A DNA stretch of 35,010 bases from a virus: the IMG/VR virus record IMGVR_UViG_3300017781_000053, positions 1-35,010 of that record; one strand, given 5' to 3'. Positions 15,437 through 24,900 of this stretch are shown piece after piece. How positions within the stretch are numbered: position 1 is the stretch's first letter; each line of letters begins with the position of its first letter. Position numbers and translations under genes: made by a program. The notes under the pieces are model-generated. The model saw only the letters and a list, made by a program, of their open reading frames with translations. It searched no databases and was not told where the DNA came from.

Positions 15437-17494
15437 CTATAAGTTGTTAAATTTACCTATATTTCCAGACCTACTGTTTACGTTTGTGTCTGCTCTTTTT
15501 TGACTTCTTTGCTTTAAGTAAGGTTGAACAAAACCATCATAAACTCTTTTCCAAGTATTTGTATATTTGTCTTCCATAATGTCAGAAGCCTTATATTCAA
15601 ACACCACATTTCCTGTAGCTTTATCAATCACTTTGTATGTAATATATGATGGATCATCTTCTCCGTCTTTCTTACCTCCAGTACCATCATCATTCATACT
15701 AGCCATATAATCAGAAGTTATCGATAAACCTTCACTATCCATTTCATTCAATAATTCAGTTGGGAATGCATTTTCAACAATTTTATCTAAATTAATCGCT
15801 ATATTATCTATATCTTCATCATCAGTATAACCTCCTGGTTCTTCATATCCGCCCATAGCAGAAACAAAATCATTTCCAGATGTTGTAACATCTTTAGCAT
15901 CACTCATATCATAAGGTGCTTTAGCATATTCACCAGAAAATGCATCACCATCTCTTACATTACCTAACTTTATACCATAATCTGATACAGCTGATTTAAC
16001 TTGTTGTGCCGAGTTAAATGAGTTTGCTTTATCTCCACCCAGTTCATTGTATAATTGGAAAATTTGATTAGATAAATTAACCCCCTCATATTCACCAGTC
16101 TTAAAATCAGTTTCTACTACATCTAAAGTTTCAGGATTATCACCTAGAATAGCTTCTCTTCTTAATAAAGGGTTAGATTTTGTACCATCGGCATATGTAA
16201 ATGTAATTGTATCATCACTTAAATCATAACCAATTATTTTTTTGTTTGGATCAGTTTCTCTTCCTCTTTGAATTCTTATCTGACCATCAAGAACATCTCT
16301 AACTTCAGTTTCGTTACCACTAGTTAGTATGGTGTTATATTCTTTTATTATATCAGTCTTAGTCTTTCTTACATTTTTATCACCAGACGGTTCTTGAATT
16401 GGTCTTCCACTCATTTTAATAGTTTGACCTATTCTTACTTCAATAGCGTTTCGAGCAAGTCTTTTTGCTACATCTAGCTTTTCATCAGCAGCACCCATGT
16501 CGTATTCTGGCTTACCATCTACATATGAAACAGTTATCATTTTAGAAAAATCACATGGCACACCTTCTTTACAATATTTTTTTTCATACTCCTCCTTGTC
16601 TTGAGCTAAATTATATCCTTGTGCAGTAAGAATTTGAACAGCATCACTATCAATAGCAACAATACCATCTACTTGCTCATTTAACCATTCATCATAAGTC
16701 TGCTTTTCTCCATTCTCTTTGGTTCCAAAATCAGCATAATTTCTAAAATCATCATAGCTAGTGACAACACCATTATTTATTTCTTCTTGAATAAAAGGAG
16801 CAAGGTTCTCAACTACTAAATCTGCTTGTTTCCCTAATACCTTTCTGTTTTCTTTAAAATTCATCCTAGAGTTCATGTAATTAGGATTCATATATGCACC
16901 GGGATTATTTTTTACATCTGGCATATCAGTAAAAAGTCCAGTTTGTTTGTTTTTACCCATTTGCACTAATTGTAGTTGTCCATTAGCAGGGTTTGTCCAT
17001 AATATTTTATCATTTAAATTACCAAAAGCTAACATAGACTCATTGTTATAAATCTCAGCTGCAGAAGCCATAGAATTTATACCATCTTCTCCTGGTTCTA
17101 AACGAGCTTGAGCTTCTGTAAAGTATTTATCCCAATTTTGAACAGCAGTACTTAAATTAGCATAACCTGTTTTTTGTTGATTCATGAATAATTGATAGTC
17201 TTGTGGAGTTATTAAACCTCTTTTTAACAAATCAGTTTGAATCATTAGGTTTTCTTTGGACTGATTGCTTCCTCTTATTAATAATGCACTAGCTGTGCCA
17301 TTATTAACATCAGCAACTTCACTTAATTTAGCTAATGCTTCACTAGTAGCATCATCTATTGCTTGTTTTTTAGCTCTTCTTTGTCCGTCTACAGTAACAA
17401 TGCCTTTAGTAATATCTGAAGCTACTTTACCCCAGTTAACATATTGCTCTGTTGCACTCCTTTGAGAATAAAGCGAATATTTATTTTCTGCCAT
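15437..17494 (-). CDS. Probable internal virion / cargo protein, 685 residues
   Basis: I assign this by position and composition: it sits between a Gly-rich ejection-type protein and the giant internal protein, as internal virion proteins do in podoviruses. The sequence is mostly helical and charged in residues 1-180 (SDITKGIVTVDGQRRAKKQAIDDAT region), with an acidic, Gly/Asp-rich C-terminal part (GGYEEPGGYTDDEDID near 555-570, and NDDGTGGKKDGEDDPS). There is no signal peptide or transmembrane segment. A lone Cys pair (KYCKEGVPCDF, about 308-318) is the only cysteine-containing site seen. No enzymatic motif was recognised. The ATG at 17494 lies 11 bases past the preceding stop in the same operon. 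Confidence 0.55.
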   Translation of the reverse strand: MAENKYSLYSQRSATEQYVNWGKVASDITKGIVTVDGQRRAKKQAIDDATSEALAKLSEVADVNNGTASALLIRGSNQSKENLMIQTDLLKRGLITPQDYQLFMNQQKTGYANLSTAVQNWDKYFTEAQARLEPGEDGINSMASAAEIYNNESMLAFGNLNDKILWTNPANGQLQLVQMGKNKQTGLFTDMPDVKNNPGAYMNPNYMNSRMNFKENRKVLGKQADLVVENLAPFIQEEINNGVVTSYDDFRNYADFGTKENGEKQTYDEWLNEQVDGIVAIDSDAVQILTAQGYNLAQDKEEYEKKYCKEGVPCDFSKMITVSYVDGKPEYDMGAADEKLDVAKRLARNAIEVRIGQTIKMSGRPIQEPSGDKNVRKTKTDIIKEYNTILTSGNETEVRDVLDGQIRIQRGRETDPNKKIIGYDLSDDTITFTYADGTKSNPLLRREAILGDNPETLDVVETDFKTGEYEGVNLSNQIFQLYNELGGDKANSFNSAQQVKSAVSDYGIKLGNVRDGDAFSGEYAKAPYDMSDAKDVTTSGNDFVSAMGGYEEPGGYTDDEDIDNIAINLDKIVENAFPTELLNEMDSEGLSITSDYMASMNDDGTGGKKDGEDDPSYITYKVIDKATGNVVFEYKASDIMEDKYTNTWKRVYDGFVQPYLKQRSQKRADTNVNSRSGNIGKFNNL

Positions 17495-17505
17495 TTTTAA
17501 TACAT

Positions 17506-18420
17506 TTATCGTTTAAATAAAGAGTCTAATATTTCTGTAGGAATACCATTCTTCATAAAGTCTCTATATTGCTTACCAGTATATTTTTGCTCCAACAACT
17601 TATCTCTAATTTCCTCTTGCTTATAAGGTCTATATAATAAGTTATCTGCATACCCTACTTCACCTGGCAACGCATCTGGATTATAACCTTCTGGCGCTAC
17701 AAAATTAGGATCGGTTGCATTAACTTCTAATCCTGTTTTAGGATTTATATATGTTTTATTTGTCATATAGTCAGTTGATTTACCCATATCACCTGCAATT
17801 TTTCCAGCTAAATTAGTAGCTCTTGAGTCTGCTTGTGTTTTTGCATATAATGGTAAAGAAGAGCCTAATGCAGCTAAACCACTTGTAAGAGCTTGTACAC
17901 CTCCAGTAACTGATTGAGTTGCTGCAGCTTGTTCATCTTGTGATTTTTTTGCAAAGTCTGCTGCTTGACCAGTGTCCATTCTAACTAACTCTTCTTTAAT
18001 TTTTCCTTCTTCTTCTGCTTTGGCTTTATTTAATTTATATAAATCTTCACCCATAGCTATTCTCATAGCTTCATTAGACGCTGTTCCTAAAGCGCCTACC
18101 TTACCTATACCCGCTGCTAAACTCCTAGCATCGGCTCCTTGTAAAGAGTCTAATGCTTGTCTTTGTTGTGCTGTATTTGCTTTAAAACCTCTTTCATAAG
18201 CTTCTAATGGAACTCTTAATTCTTCAAGTGTATTTACTTGCATTCTATTTCTAGCTTGTTGCATAACCCTTGCAGAATCTGCTGCAGCTTGCGATGCTCT
18301 TCTTCTTTGTTTTGCCGCTTGACCAAAAGAAATACCTGCACCAGCTATTCCAACCCCTGCACTAGCTATTCCTGCTGCTATACCTATTGTTGCTAAAGTT
18401 CCTAATCCTACTCCTGCCAT
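17506..18420 (-). CDS. Probable ejection protein with Gly-rich membrane segment
   Basis: This 304-residue protein begins with a hydrophobic Gly/Ala segment of about 32 residues (from GVGLGTLATIGIAAGIASAG), resembling the glycine-zipper N-termini of podovirus internal proteins such as T7 gp14-like ejection proteins. A basic helical region follows (KQRRRASQAAADSARVMQQARNR), then long Ala/Gln/Glu-rich helices to about residue 200 and a short polar C-terminal region. A role in forming the channel for DNA entry is inferred from this layout and from the following large internal proteins. Its start overlaps the end of the cupin-like gene by 13 bases. Confidence 0.6.
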   Translation of the reverse strand: MAGVGLGTLATIGIAAGIASAGVGIAGAGISFGQAAKQRRRASQAAADSARVMQQARNRMQVNTLEELRVPLEAYERGFKANTAQQRQALDSLQGADARSLAAGIGKVGALGTASNEAMRIAMGEDLYKLNKAKAEEEGKIKEELVRMDTGQAADFAKKSQDEQAAATQSVTGGVQALTSGLAALGSSLPLYAKTQADSRATNLAGKIAGDMGKSTDYMTNKTYINPKTGLEVNATDPNFVAPEGYNPDALPGEVGYADNLLYRPYKQEEIRDKLLEQKYTGKQYRDFMKNGIPTEILDSLFKR

Positions 18421-18923
18421 AATAATTTATTTTTATTTATTAGTTCTATTGGAAGATTTCTATAGTTATTAGTATATACATCTTCTTCTGCCTCTTTAAA
18501 AGTTTTAGCAGAAGTTTTATACACACACGTCCAAACACAATCTTCATGCATATATGCTACTCTTTGTGTGCCTTTTTTTGTATTTAAATGTAAGGGCGCT
18601 TCAATTGTTTCAACCTTACCATCATCATTTATTATAGACATTTTTCCTTTTAAAAAAAATGAAGGATGATTTTGTGTATGTATCAAGCTAATTACTAAGC
18701 TCCCTTTTGGCATAAAAACTTCTCGTGTATACATGCCATTATCTAAATGTTCTTTTACAGGAAATATTTCCTGCATTTCTTTAGATTGTTTTTCTCCTGG
18801 AACATGTGTTACACAAGGAATGTTTTCTTTTAATAATTTTTCAAAACTTTCAATTTTATCCCACATTATTCCTCTACGAGAAACAACTGAGCTTAATACA
18901 TCATGAGCAACTTGTAATTCCAT
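18408..18923 (-). CDS. Cupin-like phage protein
   Basis: The 171-residue product has the pattern of a single cupin (double-stranded beta-helix) domain found in many phage structural regions. YTREVFMPKGSLVISLIHTQNHPSFFLKGKM (about 66-96) supplies the first strands and His residues of the metal-site type (H84 and H88). A turn with NDDGK and a second half with APLHLNTKKGTQRVAYMHEDCVW carry further His residues (for example H137). The family is often near tail or lysis genes; the substrate is unknown, and it may be a structural or sugar-binding fold rather than an enzyme. A TATCTTTG box lies 7 bases before its ATG. Confidence 0.6.
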   Translation of the reverse strand: MELQVAHDVLSSVVSRRGIMWDKIESFEKLLKENIPCVTHVPGEKQSKEMQEIFPVKEHLDNGMYTREVFMPKGSLVISLIHTQNHPSFFLKGKMSIINDDGKVETIEAPLHLNTKKGTQRVAYMHEDCVWTCVYKTSAKTFKEAEEDVYTNNYRNLPIELINKNKLLWQE

Positions 18924-18930
18924 GTTATAA

Positions 18931-18938
18931 CAAAGATA
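18931..18938 (-). promoter_or_regulatory. Possible -7 promoter box before the cupin-like gene
   Basis: TATCTTTG on the - strand matches TAnnTTTG and lies in the short gap before the ATG at 18923. No TTG is found at the expected -33 spacing, so this is a partial match. The same octamer occurs upstream of the gene starting at 28617. Transcription from here would serve the cupin-like and ejection genes. Confidence 0.35.
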
Positions 18939-18945
18939 ACAAATT

Positions 18946-19719
18946 CTAAGGATAACTTTTCATTACATTACTGCCTACAGAAAATAGCTCTACTGCACTA
19001 GTGTCATCATTAGTCATTGTAAACTCCATATAGTATCCTCGAGCTCCATGTGACTCTGCTATACTATTTTTATAATACAATATAAAAAAACCTACAGATG
19101 GTACAACAGCACCAGTAGCTACATCAATACTTACAGTAATAGTTTTGCTAGTTAATGATGTAACTGCACCAGCTATAACGGGATTTGTTTGTCCACTTCC
19201 TACATCTAAGCTATAAATAATATCTCCTACACTTAAAATATTTCCAATAGGGTTGTCAAATGTTATTACTGTAGCATTACTTGGGCCTGTAACTCCTATA
19301 CATTTAGCAATACCATTACCAGATCTTAGTTTCCAATCTACTGTTCCAGAGTTGCTTCTTATATAAGAATACCATTCACCCTCTTTTTGTTCAAAATATG
19401 TTTCTAACATTGAACCACTGCTTAAATCAGTATTCAAATCAGTAACTGCCCAACTGTGAGAGCTTTCATAAGACATAGTCTTAAATAACTTAATGCTTAA
19501 TGTAGGCTCTGGATTAAACACACTGGTGACGGTTGAAATACCTTGCACACCATAATAGTTGTTTCTTAAAGAATTTGTGTTATGCCTCCATAAATTTCCT
19601 TGGTAAAATGTATATAAATATCCATTCATGCCTTTAATGTATTCTGGAAAAAATGTATAAAAAGATGGCCACCCTGGGCTTCTTTTGTCATCGCTAAATG
19701 TTAAAGTTTCTGCTGCCAT
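18946..19719 (-). CDS. Tail-associated structural protein with small beta-domain
   Basis: This 257-residue protein resembles a tail/muzzle-associated protein seen beside large tail proteins of crAss-like and flavobacterial podoviruses. Residues 15-75 (GWPSFYTFFPEYIKGMNGYLYTF, then VFNPEPTLSIKLFKTM) form the recognisable part. Residues about 137-217 (from KCIGVTGPSNATVITFDN, through LSVGDIIYSLD, to VGFFILYY) look like a small beta-sandwich insert similar to one in the connector-type protein at 27188-28204. It contains no catalytic motif. It lies directly downstream of the probable receptor-binding gene in the same operon. The exact role is unknown. Confidence 0.55.
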   Translation of the reverse strand: MAAETLTFSDDKRSPGWPSFYTFFPEYIKGMNGYLYTFYQGNLWRHNTNSLRNNYYGVQGISTVTSVFNPEPTLSIKLFKTMSYESSHSWAVTDLNTDLSSGSMLETYFEQKEGEWYSYIRSNSGTVDWKLRSGNGIAKCIGVTGPSNATVITFDNPIGNILSVGDIIYSLDVGSGQTNPVIAGAVTSLTSKTITVSIDVATGAVVPSVGFFILYYKNSIAESHGARGYYMEFTMTNDDTSAVELFSVGSNVMKSYP

Positions 19720-19728
19720 AGTTTGTTA

Positions 19729-21453
19729 TTAAGGTGGTGTACAACTTGAGTCTAAAATTACTAAACCATTTGAATTTACACGTATATAAAAATTATTAGT
19801 TCCTACCGAATAAATATAAAAGTATGAATTACCACCATTTAAAGGATTACTACATCCTATAGTAGTATACACTGTATCTCCATTTACTGGATATGTACCC
19901 GATCCATTATGATAATACATATTGTCTATAGATGGAGTTGCACCAGGATTACATATAGCTCCAAAGGCCAAAGGATTACTACTTGGGTAAGCTGTACAAG
20001 TGCTACAGTTAGTTACAGATGCAACTACACCACTTCCTCCAGTTATTGTAATATAACTACCTCCATTGGTAGTTGTTATTTTATATAAACCATCGGGTAA
20101 TGTTATGGTCTTACATGCATCTGTATAGCATGTGTCACTAGCTACAGGCAGTGTACCAGAGCCATTATGATAAAATGTTGTTGTTAGTGATGCTGCACAT
20201 GCATCGGTTCCACTAGCTTGACTAGTACTTGAACTGAATGACGTGCCTAATACAAAACTTGATGGTCCACTAACCAGTCCAGCTGAACCAGTTATTTCTA
20301 TATAAGAAGTTACATTTAATTTGTAGAACCCAGCTGATAGTGGAGTTGTTCCACCCGCATCAGAGTATGCATTATCTCCAGATGTAGGTAATGTACCAGA
20401 ACCATTATGATAAAATGTTTGATCAATTGTGTCTGTACAAGCTGCGATAACTGAAGCTGCAGTTGATGAGGATGCAAATGCAGTGTTAGTTGGACATGTT
20501 GAAATTGCAGTAACAACACCTGAAACAACTTGAGCAACACTATTTGTTGCAGCATCTCTTTTATAAAAACCATCTGCTAAAGCAGTAACTCCATTGCTGT
20601 CAGAGAACACAAAGTTCCCTACTTGAGGAATTGTGTTACTGTCTGCCACTGGAGTTGCTTGACCTATAGTAGAAGAGTTTCGTGCAAAATAATATGTTTG
20701 ATCTTGAGTTGCGCTACAAGCTAATCCTGAATTAGTTTGAACTGTATTAGTAGTAAACGAAGGTAATGCCACTGGACAAATAGCAAGAAACTGAAATGCT
20801 GTTCCTCCACAAACTCCAACCATTTGTAATCTTAAATTAGAAGGTGTTACATTTGGCTTAGGTATTACCATGGTATAATAAATATTACCTGTAGCATTTA
20901 AATTTACTGTGCCTGAAGATGGTATAACTATGGTAGTATCTGTGCCAGTATCTACAAATGTAGTCCCATTATATGTATAATTAGAAACTGTGGTAGAACT
21001 TCCTTCTAAATCACTAGCTGTACAACCTCCAGTAGGTTTACCTACAAAATTTATTTCTCCTGCTGTGGCTAATTCAATACCATGATTATTAGTTGTTAAG
21101 GTGTTGTAAGTAGTGGAATCAAATGTTGCTAAAATACCATCTGGTATATTGTAAGGTTGAAAATATACAACAATTGCACCTACATCTGTTGTGGTATTAC
21201 CCATATCAATATCAATAACATAACTACCAACATTACCACTTCCACTAATATTACTTCCACATGCCACTGGACACTCACAGTTTGCCGCAGTTCCTAAAAC
21301 ACCACCAGTTTGTTGTCGATATGTAACTGTAGTTTCTGTAGGTGCTTGATACCACCCATCTGGTGCTTTAGTTGTTAATGCACTATCAGACCACACTGCT
21401 GTAGCTGTTGAGAACAAACTCGTGTCTATATAATATGTGTTATCTGTAGCCAT
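19729..21453 (-). CDS. Probable tail fibre / receptor-binding protein built of repeats
   Basis: This 574-residue protein is largely built from a repeated unit of about 50 residues, of the form T-(Y/F)-YHNGSGT-x-P ... (Y/F)(S/T)D ... L-x-(A/D)-G-(F/L)-YK ... SG-(L/V)-V, with Cys residues in the linkers. Copies lie at about 6-56 (divergent), 253-313, 346-394, 426-476 and 512-564. A non-repeat beta-rich domain fills about 70-235. Ser/Thr/Gly-rich beta repeats next to the large tail gene are typical of surface-exposed adhesins and fibres, so host recognition is inferred. Copies of the same unit end the upstream 1605-residue protein. No enzymatic or chaperone motif is seen. It starts 3 bases after the preceding stop. 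Confidence 0.6.
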   Translation of the reverse strand: MATDNTYYIDTSLFSTATAVWSDSALTTKAPDGWYQAPTETTVTYRQQTGGVLGTAANCECPVACGSNISGSGNVGSYVIDIDMGNTTTDVGAIVVYFQPYNIPDGILATFDSTTYNTLTTNNHGIELATAGEINFVGKPTGGCTASDLEGSSTTVSNYTYNGTTFVDTGTDTTIVIPSSGTVNLNATGNIYYTMVIPKPNVTPSNLRLQMVGVCGGTAFQFLAICPVALPSFTTNTVQTNSGLACSATQDQTYYFARNSSTIGQATPVADSNTIPQVGNFVFSDSNGVTALADGFYKRDAATNSVAQVVSGVVTAISTCPTNTAFASSSTAASVIAACTDTIDQTFYHNGSGTLPTSGDNAYSDAGGTTPLSAGFYKLNVTSYIEITGSAGLVSGPSSFVLGTSFSSSTSQASGTDACAASLTTTFYHNGSGTLPVASDTCYTDACKTITLPDGLYKITTTNGGSYITITGGSGVVASVTNCSTCTAYPSSNPLAFGAICNPGATPSIDNMYYHNGSGTYPVNGDTVYTTIGCSNPLNGGNSYFYIYSVGTNNFYIRVNSNGLVILDSSCTPP

Positions 21454-21915
21454 TATTTAGCAAGTTAATAAATTTTCTACCATACCAGAGCTGTTGACAT
21501 ATATTACTGATGTTGCACTCAGAGAATAATATCCCGCTGCAAGTAGAGTAGTTCCAGTGTTATTAGAATATACAAAATTATTTACAACTGGTGTCGTTCC
21601 AGTTCCATTGTGATAATATGTTTGGTCTTGAGCTAATCCACAAGCTTCTGACCTTAAAGACTTCATTATAGAAGAAGAATAAGAAGAGTATGTGCAACCA
21701 GTACAACATATATCTGAAGCACCTGTAGTGCTTGAGCATAATGGTATAGCAGTTCCACATGGAGCACAAGTTACTGAAGGCAATAAAAGTCCTGCAGATT
21801 GTTCTCTCACAATACTTGTTGCTTGATAAAATTGATTAGGCGCTTTAGTGTGTAAATTTGAATCTGTCCATACTGCTGTAGCTGTAGCAAAACTATCTGT
21901 GTCTATGTAATAACT
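19756..21915 (-). repeat. Array of YHNGSG-type repeat modules spanning two tail genes
   Basis: Seven related coding units are present. Two end the 1605-residue protein (about 21915-21760 and 21624-21475). Five are in the next gene (about 21438-21286, 20697-20511, 20418-20266, 20178-20020 and 19920-19756). A DNA word close to ccattatgataaaatgtt recurs at the start of three units, so recombination between them is possible. Confidence 0.75.
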
Positions 21916-24900
21916 GACAGAGTTTCCAGAGCAACATGCAGTTAAATCAGTCGATCCATCTCTAAGCACTATATTAGTTACATTTCTGTAATCCCATACC
22001 ATGTATAAATATTTGTCTGTTATAGGACTATTATTAGTATAAGTAAATGATGCTTGATACAATCCAGTTGATGGATTTGTTATTGGTGTTGCAGTTGTTG
22101 ATGCAGCATCAATTATAGCCCAATCATTTGCAATATATTGTATAGGACTTACTAGATATTTGAACTTGTCTACTGTGCCATCAAAAACAAAATCATCAAA
22201 ATCTTTTTTATTAGACTGCATTGTAATGGTTGCACCAGATACTGGCATAATCCCTACCGAAGTTTGTCCAGTAGTTGATATAAAACTTTCTACTGGATCG
22301 GCAGATGTAAATGTTACCAGCTCACTTGAAACTGGACTTGTTAAGGTTCCTTTGTTCCAGTAATATTGATTATGAATAAATTTACCATCATCAACTGGTG
22401 AACCTAAAGTTATTTGAACAACAGTAATTTCATTTGTTACTGGACATTGTGGTGTTATATCATATGTAACACTACCAGATGGTGTTATTGTTACGGTTGC
22501 AGTGTCTGGATTTGATTTGTTTTTATTAAATGTAACAGAGCCACTACCAGATATTGACTGATTTATTACAGTGTTATTATCCCAAACAACTAATAATGTT
22601 ACTGTGCCAGTCACATTAAAATCAAAACTTACAACACCTTGAGCACTTCCAAAATCTATAGCATATGAAGAGGCATTATTAACTGACTGTCTTGAAATTA
22701 ATGTTCCACATGGTAATGGTACAATTACTGATGGTATATCTGTTATAGTAGAAGATAATATATATTCATTCATATATGGATCAAATCCACCTAATTTTTG
22801 CTTATTAAAATTTTGTGTAAATAAGTCTCTAAAATAAGACCTCATACCTAATTCAGATATAACAACTAATGCTTGTTGTCTTCCTGCTCCTTTTAATTGT
22901 ATTACTGCATTTCTTTTTGCATCAGTAAAATACATAGAATCACCATGAGAAGCAAAACTTTCTGGATTGCTACTTATACCATACTCTTCTATTCTAGCCA
23001 CTTGTTGCCCTAATACTAAAGGTGAAGATGATAGTGCACCACCACCCGCTGCGGTTGTTAAAACGTCTTTTTGTGCTAAAACATAAGATATTCTATCTTC
23101 TTGTAAACACATTATATCAGTCTCTCTAGCGTGTAAAACTTGTATAGGACCATAAGTTACCTCACAGTCTTTAAAGTTTGCTAAACCTAAGTTAAACTCA
23201 TTTAATCTGTTTACATTAGACTCTTCACTATATAATCCACTGTAAGTCATTCCAGCAAACCTATCTGCTTCTTTATAATCTTGATCTGATACTGAGGTTA
23301 CTCTTTGTCCTAATGTAAATGATTGCCCTACAAGAGAATCTTCTACCTTAAAACTTTCTACTCCATTACCAAACGAAAAACAATCAAAAAACCCTAAAGT
23401 ACTTATAGCTGGAAGAGTGCTTGTTTGTGTCTGTGTAGTTCCAGTATGAAAACCACCTGTTATATCATAACATGCATCGTCTTCATAATATATGTCATTA
23501 TCAACATCTACTGGTATTGACTCAAAAGTTATTATTGAATTTGCAACTTGTACAGATATCCTGCCTTTTACTCTTGATGGGTGTCCTCCAACTCCTTGTG
23601 TACCACTTTTTAATGCTAAATATAAAAAATTAGTTTGTCCTGTTCCTGTAGATGGTGCATTTCCATTAGTTGTAGAAAACCTATATTGATTCTTACCTTG
23701 TATTCTTCCAGGTATACTTTTAGACGGTAATGGATTTTCATTAATAAATATATTTTGATTTGCACCAGAATCATCTGTGCTTGTGTCTACACCACCAGTA
23801 AAATCAATAGCCTCACCAACTACAAAATCATATAAATTATCGTAATCATTAGATGCTTGAAAAGTTTTATTGTAGTTGTATATTTCTGAACCTGCTCGGT
23901 TATTTCTTTCGCTTCTAAAAAACTCAAAATCAAATGTTACTAAACTCCCTTCTGGCAACACAACGTTTGTATCTCCACTCGTTCTGTTTCTAAAACAAGG
24001 TATTTGAATACTTGGGTAATTTCTTTTTGACTGATCAGATTCAGTTCCAGAGCTCCATGCAGAAGAATCTTCGGCTGTGTCTATATTAAAATTAGTTGGT
24101 TTTAATTCCATATATAAACCTGATAGCTCTGATATATAAGGCTCTACCCCACCTGATTCAATATTTGCAGCAGGAGTTAAAAAATTTTGTTCTTTTGCAT
24201 CTACACTCAAAACTTCTTGCGTTTGGTAAGTAGATAGAGGTCCAAATGTGTCTGCTTTAACTCTTAGTATTTCTCCAGTTCTTACTTTAGTTTGATTTTG
24301 CCCTTCTAATTTAAAATACACTGTGTTAGTAGTAGTATCTCTGTAATAAAAATTACTATAAATAGTTTCATAAGGCCCTTCAGCTCTTTTAACTACAAAT
24401 TTATACTTATTTGCCCAGTAAGGTGGTTTTTGAGTAATTGGGATAGTAACTTTAATTTGATTTTTTTGAGCTGATGTTGATGCAGGTGTAAATATAGTAT
24501 TGTCTGGAGAAACCAATGCGGTAGAACTTCTTAAATATTCATCCATATAAACCACCCCTACTTCGTAGTTTCTGTTACTATGTAAACTTTTAGTGTTACC
24601 ATTTCCTAGAAACAATACTTCACCAGAAGTGAATTTATAATATTCATATAAAGGTGCTGCTGCCGGTGCATTACCATCTATAAATTTCATTGCGGGTATT
24701 TGGAATGTAACTACATTTGAACCTGGTTGTGAAGTAATTCTAATTCCTTGATTTAGACCAGATATACCACTTTCGCTTTTTGACCATTGGATATTACTAT
24801 CACTGTCACCAGGATTAGTAACAGCACAGTTAAATGTATCAGTAAAACTTGTTCCATTAGAACAAGCATTAGCAACTGTCGTAAAGTATGCAGGTTCACT

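Noticed and set aside
20316-20573. 85-codon - strand frame inside the repeat protein
   Set aside because: It is in another frame of a gene whose repeats are clear, and it encodes only a Leu/Gln-rich low-complexity product.
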